Below are positions 8,444 through 17,604 of a stretch of DNA of 64,000 nucleotides, one piece after another. Where the stretch lies: positions 868,001 through 932,000 of the forward strand of contig CAXUJK010000001.1 in assembly GCA_964251385.1 (NCBI GenBank). The letters run 5' to 3'. Source of the DNA: CADCVW01 sp964251385. Lineage in GTDB: Bacteria > Pseudomonadota > Alphaproteobacteria > Sphingomonadales > Sphingomonadaceae. The notes beneath the pieces were generated by a model that ran no database searches, had not been told where the DNA came from, and was given only the letters and a program-made list of their open reading frames with translations. Made by a program: the position numbers and the translations under genes. How positions within the stretch are numbered: position 1 is the stretch's first letter; the number at the start of each line of letters is the position of its first letter.

Positions 8444-11400
8444 ATGAAGGCGCGTGCGTGGGTCCGCATTTCGATGATCGCGCTGGCCGCGGCGGGCGTC
8501 GGCGCCGCGCCCGCACTCTCTCAGACCTATGGACCTTTCAACGTCGATTTCCCCGCCGGCGGCGAGGGCATCACGCGTTCGCTCGGGCCCGAGGGCGGGC
8601 CGCGCGTTATGGCCGCCGAATGGACGATCGCTGGCTGGATCGAACCGCGCCCTGCGTCCGCCGGGACGACGCTGGTCGGCGGTTTCGGCGACCTTGCGGG
8701 GGCGCGCCGGTTCCTGGCGCTGACCAACGGCCGGCCGAGCCTCGTCACGGAGGCGGGCACGCTACCCGCGCGGCAACGGCTGACCCCCGGCAAGTGGACC
8801 CATGTCGCCGCGACGTGGCGGGACGGCGTCGCGCAGCTGTTCGTCGACGGCCGCCCCGTCGCGCAAGGCCGCCTCGCCGCCGCGCCGGTCGGACCCGTCG
8901 CACAGCTCGCCCCGCGCGGCGCGGGCACGCCGTTTGCGGGCCGCATCGCCGGCTTCCGTTTCGAATCCGCCGCGCTCGAACCGGCCGTGCTGCGCCGCGA
9001 GGCCGCGAGCGCGCCCGGCGGCACGACGGTCTTTCAGACGGGCAGCCCCGAATGGCCGGTTCAGGTCCGCCAGATGCTGGGACAGACCGTGCCCCAGGAT
9101 GCGTGGACGCTCCCCCGTTCCAGGGTGCCGATCCCCGCGCCCGTCGCCAAGCCCCTGCCGGCCGGCCCCGCGCTGGTCGCCCGCGGCGATGCGACATGGG
9201 ACGTCGCCGGCTGGCGGCTCGCCGAAGCGCCGCGCGTGACCGCGCCAGGCGCCGTGGTCAGCCGCGCGGGCTTCGACGCGTCGCGCTGGTACGCGGCGAC
9301 CGTGCCGGGGACCGTGCTGACGACGCTCGTCGACCGCGGCGTCTATCCGGACCCCGCCTACGGGCTCAACAATACGGTGATCCCCGAAACGCTGGCGCGG
9401 CAGGACTACTGGTACCGCACCGAGTTCGACGCGCCCGCGGAAAGCCGCGGCAGGCGTCAGTTCCTGACGCTCAAGGGCGTCAACTACGCCGCGGAGGTGT
9501 GGCTCAACGGCCAGACGCTCGGCACGATGAGAGGCGCGTTCATCCGCGGCCGCTTCGCCGTCACGGGCAGGCTCGCCCCCGGCCGCAACGCGATCGCCGT
9601 CCGCGTCTCGCCCCCGCCGCACCCCGGCATCGCCCACGAGGAGTCGCTGACCGCGGGCGTCGGCGAGAATGGCGGGCTGATGATGCTCGACGGCCCGACG
9701 TTCGGCGCGACCGAAGGGTGGGACTGGATTCCCAGCGTCCGCGACCGCAACACCGGATTGTGGCAGGGCGTGACGCTCGCGGCCACGGGCGATGCGACGC
9801 TGGGTGACCCGCAGGTCGTCACCACCCTGCCCCGCGCCGACAACAGCATCGCCGAGGTCGAGATCGGCGTTCCCGTCACCAACCTGTCCGCCCGTCCGGT
9901 CACGGCGACCGTCCGCGCCGCCTTCGACGACGTTTCGGTGGAGAAGCGCGTCGTCGTGCCCGCGGGCGCGACGGTCCAGGTGACGATGGCCCCGTCCGAG
10001 TTCCGCCAGCTCGCCGTGCGCAACCCCAGGCTGTGGTGGCCCAACGGCTACGGCGCGCAGAACCTCCACGATCTCGTGCTGACCGCGGCGGTCGAGGGGC
10101 AGCCGAGCGACACGCGCCGCCTGCGCTTCGGCATGCGGCAGGTGACGTACGACCTGTCGCTGATGGACCAGGACGGCGATCTCGAGCGCGTGGGCGTCAA
10201 CCTGTCCCGCGCCCGTCAGTTGGGGCAGCAGATCGTCGACGGCACGCATCGGGGCATCCGCAAGGTCCCGAACGGCTGGGCCGCCTCGCTCTACCCCGGC
10301 GCCGAGCGGTCCCCCGCGGTGACCCCCGTCCGCGACGCGCCCGGCCTGTCGCCCTACCTCGTCCTGCGCGTCAACGGCGTCCGCATCGCGGCGCGCGGCG
10401 GCAATATCGGCATGGACGACTTCATGAAGCGTTCGGACCGCGCGCGGCTCGAACCCTTCTTCCGGCTGCACAAGGACGCGCATCTCAACATCGTGCGCAA
10501 CTGGGTCGGCCAGAACACGCAGGACAGCTTCTACGAACTCGCCGACGAATACGGCATGATGATCCTGAACGATTTCTGGGAATCGACGCAGGACTATAAT
10601 GTGGAGGCGCAGGACGTGCCTTTGTTCCTCGCCAACGCGACGGACGTCGTCCGCCGCTACCGCAACCACCCGTCGATCGTCCTCTGGTTCGGCCGCAACG
10701 AGGGCGTGCCGCAGCCGATCCTCAACGAAGCGCTGCAGACGCTGATCCACCGCGAGGACGGGACGCGCATCTACATGGGGTCGTCCAACCGCGTGAACCT
10801 GCAGGGAAGCGGCCCGTACAACTACCGCCAGCCGGCGGAATATTTCACCGAGCACGCCAAGGGCTTCTCGGTCGAATTGGGCACGCCGTCGCTGCCGACG
10901 CTGGAAGCGTGGAAGCGCGCCATCCCCGAACCCGACCGCTGGCCGATCAGCGACACCTGGGCCTATCACGACTGGCACCAGACCGGGAACGGCGCGATCA
11001 AGACGTACATGGACACGCTCGCCCGGCGTTTCGGCGAGGCGACCAGCCTCGAGGATTTCGAGCGCAAGGCGCAGATGATGCAGTATGAATCGTACCGCGC
11101 CATCTTCGAGGGGTTCAACGCGGGGCTGTGGACGCAGAACAGCGGGCGGATGCTGTGGATGACGCAGCCCGCCTGGCCGTCCTCGGCGTGGCAGATCTTC
11201 TCGTCGGACTACGACACGCACGGGTCCTTCTACGGGGTCAAGAAGGCGTCGGAGCCGGTCCACGTCCAGATGAACCTGCCCGACTTCAAGGTGGTGCTGG
11301 TCAACAACCGGCTGGCCGACATCGCCGGCGTGACGGTGCGCGCCAAGGTGGTCGGCCTCGACAACCGCACGCTGATCGAGCGCAGCGTGCGGATCGCCGC

Positions 11401-11860
11401 CCCGCGCGAGAAGGTCAGCGACGCGTTCACGCTGGACCTCGCGCCGCACTTGGCGCGCGGCGTCGCGCTCGTCCGACTGGAGGCGACGGACGCGTCGGGC
11501 GCGGTGCTGTCGACCAACTTCTACTGGCAGGCGCGCGACGACGCCGGGTACCGGGCGCTGAACACGCTCGCCCCCGTCGCGCTCGACGCGTCGGCGACGA
11601 GCCGGACGGAGGGCGCGGAGACGGTGACCGCCGTCACGCTCGCCAACCGGACCGGGACGCCCGCGATCGAAACCAAGCTGACGATGATGGCGGGGGGCCA
11701 GCAGGTCCTGCCCGCCTACTTCACCGACAACTACGTCTCGCTGCTCCCCGGAGAATCGCGCACGATCGAGGTGCGCTACCCGACTGCGCGCGGCGCGAAC
11801 GGCAGCGTCGCGCTGCGGGGCTGGAACGTCCAAGCAGCGAGCGTCGCGGCGTCGCGGTGA
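8444..11860 (+). CDS. LamG-GH2 fusion, beta-mannosidase/exo-glucosaminidase-like
   Basis: Large secreted glycoside hydrolase family 2 protein of 1138 residues, probably an exo-acting beta-mannosidase-type enzyme. A signal peptide ends in ALSQ. Residues about 25-185 form a LamG/concanavalin-like domain (KWTHVAATWRDGVAQLFVDG). The GH2 part follows: jelly-roll (WYRTEFDAPAESRG, NYAAEVWLNGQTLG), immunoglobulin-like domain, then a TIM barrel with VLWFGRNEGVPQP, where NE holds the acid/base Glu; GFSVELGTPSLP probably holds the nucleophile. The ATG at 8444 lies six bases after GAGGAG, better than the ATG at 8438. A GTGA overlap links it to the GH97 gene. Substrate could also be glucosaminide. Confidence 0.85.
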   Translation: MKARAWVRISMIALAAAGVGAAPALSQTYGPFNVDFPAGGEGITRSLGPEGGPRVMAAEWTIAGWIEPRPASAGTTLVGGFGDLAGARRFLALTNGRPSLVTEAGTLPARQRLTPGKWTHVAATWRDGVAQLFVDGRPVAQGRLAAAPVGPVAQLAPRGAGTPFAGRIAGFRFESAALEPAVLRREAASAPGGTTVFQTGSPEWPVQVRQMLGQTVPQDAWTLPRSRVPIPAPVAKPLPAGPALVARGDATWDVAGWRLAEAPRVTAPGAVVSRAGFDASRWYAATVPGTVLTTLVDRGVYPDPAYGLNNTVIPETLARQDYWYRTEFDAPAESRGRRQFLTLKGVNYAAEVWLNGQTLGTMRGAFIRGRFAVTGRLAPGRNAIAVRVSPPPHPGIAHEESLTAGVGENGGLMMLDGPTFGATEGWDWIPSVRDRNTGLWQGVTLAATGDATLGDPQVVTTLPRADNSIAEVEIGVPVTNLSARPVTATVRAAFDDVSVEKRVVVPAGATVQVTMAPSEFRQLAVRNPRLWWPNGYGAQNLHDLVLTAAVEGQPSDTRRLRFGMRQVTYDLSLMDQDGDLERVGVNLSRARQLGQQIVDGTHRGIRKVPNGWAASLYPGAERSPAVTPVRDAPGLSPYLVLRVNGVRIAARGGNIGMDDFMKRSDRARLEPFFRLHKDAHLNIVRNWVGQNTQDSFYELADEYGMMILNDFWESTQDYNVEAQDVPLFLANATDVVRRYRNHPSIVLWFGRNEGVPQPILNEALQTLIHREDGTRIYMGSSNRVNLQGSGPYNYRQPAEYFTEHAKGFSVELGTPSLPTLEAWKRAIPEPDRWPISDTWAYHDWHQTGNGAIKTYMDTLARRFGEATSLEDFERKAQMMQYESYRAIFEGFNAGLWTQNSGRMLWMTQPAWPSSAWQIFSSDYDTHGSFYGVKKASEPVHVQMNLPDFKVVLVNNRLADIAGVTVRAKVVGLDNRTLIERSVRIAAPREKVSDAFTLDLAPHLARGVALVRLEATDASGAVLSTNFYWQARDDAGYRALNTLAPVALDASATSRTEGAETVTAVTLANRTGTPAIETKLTMMAGGQQVLPAYFTDNYVSLLPGESRTIEVRYPTARGANGSVALRGWNVQAASVAASR

Positions 11861-13821
11861 GGTTCGCCCGCCTCGCCGTCGCGCTCTGCCTCGCCGGAGC
11901 GGCGTCGGCCCAGCCTACCCCGCCGACGGTCGCGTCCCCCGACGGCCGGATCGCCATCATCGTCGGCGCCGATGAGCAGGGGCAGCCCACCTACGCGGTG
12001 CGCGTCGGCGGACGCGAGGTGATCGCGCCGTCGGTGCTGGGGTTCGAATTCGAACGCTACCGCAAGCTGTCGGGCGGCACGGCGGTGACGGGCGTCGAGC
12101 GCCGGGCGGGCGAGGATCGCTACACGCTCACCGTCGGCAAGGTGTCGCGGGTGGCCGAGCGCTACAACGAGATCGTCGTGCACCTCGCCGAAACGGGGGC
12201 CGAGCGCCGCCGCTTCGACCTCGTCTTCCGCGCCTACGACGGCGGCGTCGCGCTGCGCTACCGCATCCCCGCGCAGCCTAGCCTGACCCGCCTGCGCTTG
12301 TTCAACGAGCTGACGCAGTTCGCCTTTCCCGCCGACTACCAGTGCCACGGACTGAACCTCGGCAGCTTCGGGACCAGCCACGAAGGCGAATACGACCCCG
12401 TGCGGGCTTCGGCGATCCGGCCGCACAATCTGTACGAGCTTCCGCTGGTGTGCCGCACGGGCGAGGGCGGACCGGCCATCGCCTTTGCTGAAGCCGACGT
12501 CACGGACTGGCCCGTCATGTACCTGACGGGCACGGAGACCGGACGCGTCGGCGTTCAGGCCCGGCTGAGCCCGCGCATCGACGATCCGGCCATCGCCGTC
12601 GCGGCGGACGCGAGCCGCGGGCTGCAATCGCCGTGGCGGATCGTCATGGTCGGCAACAATCCCGGCAGGCTCATCGAGAACACACTCGTCACCAGCCTCA
12701 ACCCGCCCGCGCGCGGCGACTTTTCCTGGGTCAGGCCCGGCAAGAGCGCGTGGGACTGGTGGTCCGGCCCGCTGCTCGCCTCCGTGCCGCGCCCCGGCAG
12801 CAACGACGCCACCCTGCGCGGGTTCATCGATTTCGCGGCCGCGCGCAAGCTCCCCTACATGACGATGGACGAGGGCTGGTACGTCGGCGGCGGCGGCGGC
12901 GCGACGCTCAATCCCGGCGCGGACCCGACGCGGCCGGTCGCGGAAGTCGATGTCCCCGGGCTCGTCGCCTACGGTCGCGCGCGCGGCGTCGGCCTGATCG
13001 CCTGGGTCCACTGGAAGCTGCTCGACCGCGACCTGGAACGCGTGCTCGCGCAATATGAGCGCTGGGGCTTCGGCGGCATCAAGGTGGACTTCATGAACCG
13101 GGACGATCAGGAGATGGTGGGCTTCTACCATCGGCTGGCCGCCGCCACGGCGCGCCGCAAGCTGTTGCTCAACCTCCACGGCGCGACGCACCCCTGGGGG
13201 CTGACGCGGACCTGGCCGAACTTCATCACGCAGGAAGGCGTGCTGGGCGCGGAATACAACAAGTGGACGCGGCGGATCACCGCCCGGCACAACGTCACTT
13301 TGCCCTTCACGCGGATGCTGGCGGGCCCGATGGACTATACGCCCGGCGGGTATCGCAACCGCACGCCCGGCGATTTCGCAATCGCCGCGACGGGGCCTCA
13401 GACGCAAACGACACGGGCGCACGGCCTGGCGATGTACGTCGCGTTCGACAGCCCGCTGGCGACGCTGGCCGACACGCCGGACGCCTATCGCGGCGAGCCG
13501 GGAATGGATTTCCTGGAAGCGGTGCCGACCAGCTGGGACGAGACCCGCTTCGTCGCCGGCGACATCGGCGACCATGTCGCCATCGCGCGTCGCAAGGGAC
13601 GGACCTGGTATCTAGGCGCGATGACGAACGAGACCGGACGCGCGCTGTCCGTGCCACTGACGTTCCTCGGGCGCGGCCGGTTCGCGGCGCGCCTGTGGCA
13701 GGACGGCGGGACGCCGATGGCGCTTGCGCGGAGCGATCGACGCGTGCGCGCCGCCGGCAAACTGGCGCTTACGCTCGCCGCATCGGGCGGGGCGGTCGCG
13801 ATCATCGAGCCGCTGCAATGA
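11857..13821 (+). CDS. GH97 glycoside hydrolase, retaining alpha-galactosidase type
   Basis: Glycoside hydrolase family 97 enzyme, 654 residues with a signal peptide (RFARLAVALCLAGAASAQ). It should remove alpha-linked galactose or glucose side groups in the periplasm. GIKVDFMNRDDQ supplies the nucleophilic Asp and FITQEGVLGAEYNK the acid/base Glu of retaining GH97 enzymes; the inverting SusB branch uses a Glu base instead. PMDYTPGGYRN is a further family signature. The GTG start overlaps the GH2 stop by 4 bases (GTGA); the frame is open far upstream only as a shadow of GH2. With the GH27 gene at 34.8 kb this makes two candidate alpha-galactosidases. Confidence 0.88.
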   Translation: MRFARLAVALCLAGAASAQPTPPTVASPDGRIAIIVGADEQGQPTYAVRVGGREVIAPSVLGFEFERYRKLSGGTAVTGVERRAGEDRYTLTVGKVSRVAERYNEIVVHLAETGAERRRFDLVFRAYDGGVALRYRIPAQPSLTRLRLFNELTQFAFPADYQCHGLNLGSFGTSHEGEYDPVRASAIRPHNLYELPLVCRTGEGGPAIAFAEADVTDWPVMYLTGTETGRVGVQARLSPRIDDPAIAVAADASRGLQSPWRIVMVGNNPGRLIENTLVTSLNPPARGDFSWVRPGKSAWDWWSGPLLASVPRPGSNDATLRGFIDFAAARKLPYMTMDEGWYVGGGGGATLNPGADPTRPVAEVDVPGLVAYGRARGVGLIAWVHWKLLDRDLERVLAQYERWGFGGIKVDFMNRDDQEMVGFYHRLAAATARRKLLLNLHGATHPWGLTRTWPNFITQEGVLGAEYNKWTRRITARHNVTLPFTRMLAGPMDYTPGGYRNRTPGDFAIAATGPQTQTTRAHGLAMYVAFDSPLATLADTPDAYRGEPGMDFLEAVPTSWDETRFVAGDIGDHVAIARRKGRTWYLGAMTNETGRALSVPLTFLGRGRFAARLWQDGGTPMALARSDRRVRAAGKLALTLAASGGAVAIIEPLQ

Positions 13822-14597
13822 CGAAGCGCGCATCGAACAGTGGCAAGGATATCGACATCATTTGGGTCGCGGCGATGGCGTTGCTGGCAGGCACGCCGTC
13901 TTGGGCGCAGGTCGATACGGACGGGCAGCGGCAAGAGCAGGAGGCCGAGACCCGCCTCCGCGAGGACTGGGCTTGGCTAGCCCGCTACCGCGACGCCAAC
14001 AAGGCAATCGCCCCGGCTTCCAAGCACCCGCGCGTCGTCTTCATGGGTGACTCGATCACGCAGGGCTGGACGGACATGGTGCCGTCCTTCTTCGCCTCGG
14101 AACGCATCGGCCGCGGGATCGGCGGGCAGACGACGCCGCAGATGCTGCTGCGCTTCCGCCAGGACGTCGTCGACCTCCGTCCCGCCGCCGTGCAGATCAT
14201 GGCCGGCACCAACGACATCGCGGGCAATACCGGCCCGATGACGCCCGAACAGACGCAGGCCAACATCATGTCGATGGCGGAGCTCGCGCGCGCGCACGGC
14301 ATCCGAGTCATCCTGGCGTCGATCCCGCCCGCCGACGGGTTCCCGTGGCGACCGGGGCTCGCCACCGCGCCCAAGATCGCGGCGCTCAACGTCTGGATGA
14401 AGGCCTATGCGGCCCGGACCGGCGCGACCTACGCCGATTACTGGACGGCGCTCCACGACGGTCCCGCGATGCGCGCGTCCCTCACCTATGACGGCGTCCA
14501 TCCCAATCGCGCGGGTTATGCGGCGATGGAGCCCGTCGCGACCGCCGCCATCCGCGCCGCGCTCGCCAGGCCCGCACCCTGGGGGATCACGCGATGA
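13818..14597 (+). CDS. SGNH/GDSL-family esterase
   Basis: Predicted exported SGNH hydrolase of 259 residues. Block I is VVFMGDSITQGW (nucleophilic Ser), the block II Gly is near GIGGQTTPQML, block III is IMAGTNDIAGN and block V is YDGVHPNRAGY (catalytic Asp and His). The N-terminus has a hydrophobic export segment (IIWVAAMALLAGTPSWAQ) after about 13 polar residues. In plant-polysaccharide loci such enzymes are often acetyl esterases, so deacetylation of mannan oligosaccharides is a reasonable inference. The ATG overlaps the GH97 stop and the stop overlaps the next start, both by 4 bases. Confidence 0.85.
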   Translation: MTKRASNSGKDIDIIWVAAMALLAGTPSWAQVDTDGQRQEQEAETRLREDWAWLARYRDANKAIAPASKHPRVVFMGDSITQGWTDMVPSFFASERIGRGIGGQTTPQMLLRFRQDVVDLRPAAVQIMAGTNDIAGNTGPMTPEQTQANIMSMAELARAHGIRVILASIPPADGFPWRPGLATAPKIAALNVWMKAYAARTGATYADYWTALHDGPAMRASLTYDGVHPNRAGYAAMEPVATAAIRAALARPAPWGITR

Positions 14598-16087
14598 TCG
14601 CCATGGCGTTCGCGCTCGTCGTCGCCTCTCCGGCCATGGTCACGGTGGCGAGGACCGACGACGGCCCCGTCCGCGGCCAGAGGGTGGCAGGCGCGACGGT
14701 GTTCCGGGGCATCCGCTTCGCCAAGCCCCCCGTCGGGCGCTTGCGCTGGCGGGCGGCCGAGCGGCCGAACCCTTGGACGGTCCCGGTAGACGCGATCGCC
14801 GAACATGCCGCCTGCCCGCAGCCTGTCTATGGCGACTGGAACCGCGCATCGGCCGAAAACGACAGCGAGGATTGCCTCTTCCTCGACGTCCGCACGCCCC
14901 GGCTGTCGCCGACCGCCAAGCTGCCCGTGCTCGTCTGGATTCACGGCGGCGGCAACCGGGCGGGCGCCAGCACCGGCACCGTGGAATCGCGCATCACCGA
15001 AGGCGGCATCGTGCTGGTCAGCATTCAATATCGGCTCGGCGCATTGGGCTTCCTGTCGCATCGCGCGCTGGGCGCGGAGAACGGCGGCACATCGGGAAAT
15101 TACGGCATCCTCGACCAGCAACTCGCGCTTGGCTGGGTCCGACGCAACATCGCGAACTTCGGGGGCGATCCCGCGCGCGTGACGATCGCGGGCGAGTCCG
15201 CGGGCGCGCAGGACGTCGGCATCCACATGCTTTCCCCCGGCTCGCGCGGCCTGTTCGCGGGCGCGGTCGCGGAGAGCGGCACCGCGGGCTTCGGCGTTCC
15301 CCCACGCACGCTTGCGCAGAACGAACGCGTCGGCGCGCTGATCGGGATGGAGGCGGGCCTGCCCGCGCAAGCCACCGCCGCCCAGCTCCGCGCGTTGCCC
15401 GTCGAAGCCGTCGTCGCCGCGCAGGAAAGCGTCGACGTGCCGGACCTCGACGACGACAGCTTCATCTGGCTTCAGGCGGTGGTCGACGGCCGCGTGCTTC
15501 CCGACGCGCCGGCCCGCCTGCTCGCCGCCGGGCGCACCAGCCGGGTGCCGCTGATCATCGGCGTCAACGCGCGCGAACTGACGCTGCACGGCGGCAGGCC
15601 GGCGGCGGCCGCGACCGTGCGGCGCGAGTTCGGTGCCAATGCGGCCAAGGCGCTGCGACTGTACGGGCTGCAGCCCGGCGGCACGCCCGCCGACGATCCG
15701 CGGCTGGGCGATGTGACGCTTCAGATCGCTAACGACGTCACGTTTCGTTGCCCTGCCGTGACCGTGTCAGAATTCCTGACGTCCCGCGGCGCGGCGGTGT
15801 GGCAGTATCAGTACGACTATAATCCGCCCGACGGCAGCGCGGTCACGCACGCCGCCGAGGTGCGCTACGTCTTCGACTCGCCCGCGACGGGGCTGGAGCC
15901 GTCCGCGCCGCCGCTGCAGGCCTACTGGCTCAACTTCGTCCGGACGGGCGATCCCAACGGCGCGCCCCTGCCGCGCTGGCCCCGCTACGACCTCGCGACG
16001 CGGCCATACCTCAGCTTCACCAACGCCGGCCCGGTAACGGAGCGCGGCCTGCGCGACGCGATCTGCGCCTTGCGCGACACGCCCTAA
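14594..16087 (+). CDS. Type-B carboxylesterase
   Basis: Alpha/beta hydrolase of the carboxylesterase type-B family, 497 residues. A short signal peptide (MIAMAFALVVASPAMV) is followed by family landmarks: GIRFAKPPVGRLRW, EDCLFLDVRTP, the oxyanion-hole IHGGGN, VSIQYRLGALGF, and the nucleophile elbow GESAGAQD. It is the last gene of the GH2-GH97-SGNH-esterase series, joined to the SGNH gene by a 4-base overlap, and converges with the halogenase operon 14 bases beyond its stop. It may remove acetyl or feruloyl groups from hemicellulose, but the natural ester is not readable from sequence. Confidence 0.88.
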   Translation: MIAMAFALVVASPAMVTVARTDDGPVRGQRVAGATVFRGIRFAKPPVGRLRWRAAERPNPWTVPVDAIAEHAACPQPVYGDWNRASAENDSEDCLFLDVRTPRLSPTAKLPVLVWIHGGGNRAGASTGTVESRITEGGIVLVSIQYRLGALGFLSHRALGAENGGTSGNYGILDQQLALGWVRRNIANFGGDPARVTIAGESAGAQDVGIHMLSPGSRGLFAGAVAESGTAGFGVPPRTLAQNERVGALIGMEAGLPAQATAAQLRALPVEAVVAAQESVDVPDLDDDSFIWLQAVVDGRVLPDAPARLLAAGRTSRVPLIIGVNARELTLHGGRPAAAATVRREFGANAAKALRLYGLQPGGTPADDPRLGDVTLQIANDVTFRCPAVTVSEFLTSRGAAVWQYQYDYNPPDGSAVTHAAEVRYVFDSPATGLEPSAPPLQAYWLNFVRTGDPNGAPLPRWPRYDLATRPYLSFTNAGPVTERGLRDAICALRDTP

Positions 16088-16101
16088 ACTCCACGTCGCG
16101 C

Positions 16102-17604
16102 CTACATCGGAGCGTAGCGCGCCAGGAATTCCGCCTGCGTCGGCATCGCGCGCGTCAGATCCGCGCATTGCCGTCGCATCCGCTCCATGGCCACGCCGAC
16201 GCGCGCTTCGTCGAGCGCGTCGACGATCGGGTCGTAGCCTGCGGGCACGACGTTCTGCCCGAGCATTACCGCCACCCAGTTCGGCACCCCGAACAGATCG
16301 TCGTCGTAGCGGAAGACGCGGCCCTTCTCGCGGAACAGCGCGATCTTGCGCGCCAGCGTGTCGGGAACGTCCATGTCGCGCACGTGCCGCCAGAAGGGCG
16401 AGTCGTCGCGACGCGTCGCATGGTAGTGCAGGATGATGAAATCGCGGATCGCGCAGAACGCGTCGCCCATCAGCCGGTTGTACTCGTCCCGCTCGACGTC
16501 GGCGAAACGCCGGTCGGGGAACAGCGCGAACAGCTTGGATATGCCCGTCTGGATAAGGTGGATGCTTGTCGACTCGAGCGGTTCGAGGAACCCGCCCGAC
16601 AACCCGATGCCTACGACATTGCCTTCCCACAGCCGCACCCGCCGGCCGGCGGTGAACGACAGCCGGCGCGGCGCGGCGGTCGGCGCGGCGTCGAGATTAT
16701 CGAGAAGGATGCGCTCGGCCTCGTCGTCGGACATGTGCGCGCTCGCATAGACATGGCCGTTTCCCGTCCGGTGCTGAAGCGGGATCCGCCATTGCCAACC
16801 GGCCGCGCGCGCGGTGGAGCGTGTGTAGGGAAGCAGGGGCTCGGTACGCGCGGTCGGGACCGCGACGGCGCGGTCGCACGGCAGCCAGTGCGACCAATCC
16901 TCGAAGGGCACGCCCATCGCCTCCCCTAGCAGCAGGCTGCGGAACCCCGAGCAGTCGACGAACAGTTCGCCTTCGACCCGGCGGTCGCCTTCCAGCACGA
17001 GCGCGCGGACATGGCCCGATGCCCCGTCGCGTTCGACGGCGTCGATGCGTCCCTCGATCCGCGTCACGCCTCCCGACTCGGCCCGGCGGCGCAGAAACGC
17101 GGCATAGAGCCCGGCGTCGAAATGATAGGCGTAGGTCAGCGGCGGCGCGGGCGAGCGCGGATCGCCCAACGCGAAGCGGTTGCCCGCCGCCGCCGCCGCC
17201 GACATCGAATAGCCGGCGAGCGGGCCCACGTCGGCGCGTTTCCGCAGCTTGAGCCAGAGCTGGTGGAAGTGCAGCCCTTCGATGTCCTGCCCGAAGGTGC
17301 CGAAGGGATGGACGTACCGATCGGCCCCCGTGTCCCAGCCGACGAACTCGATCCCCAGCTTGAAGGTGCCGCCCGTCGCGCGGAGGAAGTCGCGCTCGTC
17401 GATGCCGAGCAGCCGGTTGAACCCGAGGATGGGCGGTATCGTTGCCTCGCCGACGCCGACGGTGCCGATGGCGTCCGATTCCACCAGCGTGATCGAACGG
17501 CGGCCATCGTCGAGGAAGCGGGCGGCCGCGGCGGCCACCATCCACCCCGCGGTGCCGCCGCCGACGATGACGACCTTGGCTATCGGCGCGCGCTCTTCGG
17601 TCAT
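16102..17604 (-). CDS. Flavin-dependent halogenase (tryptophan-halogenase family), paralogue 1
   Basis: FADH2-dependent halogenase-family protein, 500 residues. It has the FAD site VVIVGGGTAGWM, GVGEATIPP, the lysine that carries the active-site haloamine in characterised halogenases (TFKLGIEF, Lys82), the WxWxIP box (WQWRIP) and LEPLESTSIHL, matching the halide/substrate region with its catalytic Glu. All key residues look intact. The ATG at 17604 overlaps the upstream paralogue's stop (ATGA). It is the last of three tandem paralogues divergent from a TonB receptor. Receptor-linked family members such as BrvH have been reported to brominate indole-type compounds in vitro; the natural substrate here is unknown, and a reductase partner is not visible nearby. 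Confidence 0.88.
   Translation of the reverse strand: MTEERAPIAKVVIVGGGTAGWMVAAAAARFLDDGRRSITLVESDAIGTVGVGEATIPPILGFNRLLGIDERDFLRATGGTFKLGIEFVGWDTGADRYVHPFGTFGQDIEGLHFHQLWLKLRKRADVGPLAGYSMSAAAAAGNRFALGDPRSPAPPLTYAYHFDAGLYAAFLRRRAESGGVTRIEGRIDAVERDGASGHVRALVLEGDRRVEGELFVDCSGFRSLLLGEAMGVPFEDWSHWLPCDRAVAVPTARTEPLLPYTRSTARAAGWQWRIPLQHRTGNGHVYASAHMSDDEAERILLDNLDAAPTAAPRRLSFTAGRRVRLWEGNVVGIGLSGGFLEPLESTSIHLIQTGISKLFALFPDRRFADVERDEYNRLMGDAFCAIRDFIILHYHATRRDDSPFWRHVRDMDVPDTLARKIALFREKGRVFRYDDDLFGVPNWVAVMLGQNVVPAGYDPIVDALDEARVGVAMERMRRQCADLTRAMPTQAEFLARYAPM

Noticed and set aside
8762..11833. A 1023-codon open frame on the minus strand opposite the GH2 gene
   Set aside because: It is the GC-rich antisense shadow of the LamG-GH2 gene: Arg/Gly/Asp-rich, no domain, no ribosome site, and the plus strand has clear GH2 motifs.
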